Assembly: GCA_003566875.1 (NCBI GenBank)
Contig: PXBQ01000001.1
Location: forward strand, 1-12,701
Length of the DNA: 12,701 nt
Source: Spirochaetaceae bacterium
Lineage (GTDB): Bacteria; Spirochaetota; Spirochaetia; DSM-27196; PXBQ01
Direction of reading: 5' to 3'
The notes beneath the pieces were generated by a model. It was not told where the DNA came from, did no database searches, and saw only the letters and a program-made list of their open reading frames with translations. The position numbers and the translations under genes were made by a program. The first letter of the stretch is position 1. Every line of letters begins with the position of its first letter. Positions 12,308 to 12,701 of the stretch are shown here, one piece after another.

Positions 12308-12701
12308 ATGTTGCTACGCGATCTTGATGCGTATTTCCGGTCTGTCTTCGAGATCGACGCGCTGTCACGACTCGACTCGTCGATGAACGGGATCCAGGTC
12401 GGTGATACGGCGCGCGACGTTTCGACTGTCGCGTTCGCCGTGGACGCGTGTCGCGAGGTGTTTCACCGTGCGTCTGAGGCGGGCGCTGAGGTGCTGTTTG
12501 TTCACCACGGCCTGTTCTGGGGAGCGCCAATACCGGTGACCGGCTACTTTTTTGAGCGAATGAGGTGTCTGATCGAGAACGACCTTGCTCTGTACGCCGT
12601 GCATTTACCGCTGGACAAACACCCGGAACTCGGGAACAAAGCGGGAATGGCCGATGCGCTCGGACTCGAGAGTATCGAGCCGTTTGGAACGTACAAAGGC
12701 A
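12308..12701 (+). CDS. NIF3/YbgI-family dinuclear metal-binding protein, N-terminal part (cut by the window edge)
   Basis: The family has a conserved dinuclear metal site and has been annotated as GTP cyclohydrolase I type 2, but its true reaction is unsettled. The 131 visible residues carry LDSSMNGIQVG (22-32), the metal motif VHHGLFWG (65-72, His66 and His67) and AVHLPLDKHPELGNKAGMA (97-115, His99 and Asp103), all in the family positions. The ATG is preceded by a perfect TATAAT 6 nt away and no ribosome site, so a leaderless transcript is likely. The C-terminal metal ligands lie beyond the window. It diverges from the LonB-type gene. Confidence 0.92.
   Translation, partial: MLLRDLDAYFRSVFEIDALSRLDSSMNGIQVGDTARDVSTVAFAVDACREVFHRASEAGAEVLFVHHGLFWGAPIPVTGYFFERMRCLIENDLALYAVHLPLDKHPELGNKAGMADALGLESIEPFGTYKG

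Noticed and set aside
1..12701. Mobile element, CRISPR array, tRNA, rRNA or defence system
   Set aside because: No transposase or integrase motif, direct-repeat array, cloverleaf or defence domain was found; nearly all sequence is accounted for by housekeeping or signalling genes.

Overview
The window is a gene-dense, high-GC bacterial chromosome segment (CpG-rich, most synonymous positions G or C) made almost entirely of housekeeping and signalling genes. I see no transposase, integrase, CRISPR array, tRNA or rRNA, and no gene-free stretch longer than about 165 bp. The mix suggests a free-living spirochaete of the Spirochaetales type: a FlgM-like anti-sigma-28 factor with its own sigma-28-type promoter, an ATPase-HDOD signalling protein, a LonB-like protease, a membrane-anchored double zinc-ribbon protein and a lipoprotein with a relaxed lipobox. 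That assignment is inference, at about 0.6.

Left part, all minus strand (1-4085): a short zinc-ribbon membrane protein, a DUF4097-type lipoprotein, a HIT hydrolase, aspartyl-tRNA synthetase (aspS) and the 5' part of 3-phosphoglycerate dehydrogenase (serA), which runs off the left edge. Centre, plus strand (4176-7411): rsmI diverges from the zinc-ribbon gene across a 90-bp promoter region. It is followed by a flgM-like gene under a sigma-28-type promoter, a strong intrinsic terminator, a degenerate iron-alcohol-dehydrogenase homologue and a SpoU/TrmH RNA 2'-O-methyltransferase with an unusual N-terminal region. The methyltransferase gene ends 14 bp inside a convergent minus-strand pair, glutaredoxin then OsmC. 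Right part, minus strand (8195-12180): a LonB-type protease followed by the ATPase-HDOD protein. At the right edge a NIF3-family gene diverges from the protease gene and is cut by the window end.

The most notable signal is in the starts. Several genes have good Shine-Dalgarno sequences: serA, flgM, osmC, glutaredoxin, HDOD and the zinc-ribbon gene. aspS, the LonB gene and the NIF3 gene have none, and each has a -10-like hexamer exactly 6 nt before its ATG, as expected for leaderless mRNAs. rsmI (9 nt) and possibly the HIT gene (6 nt) look similar. Other points are a dehydrogenase that has lost its metal-binding histidines and the normal cofactor motif, back-to-back promoters sharing a palindromic -35 core, an inverted repeat between the LonB and NIF3 genes, a possible ATC start codon, and AspRS residues of the non-discriminating type.
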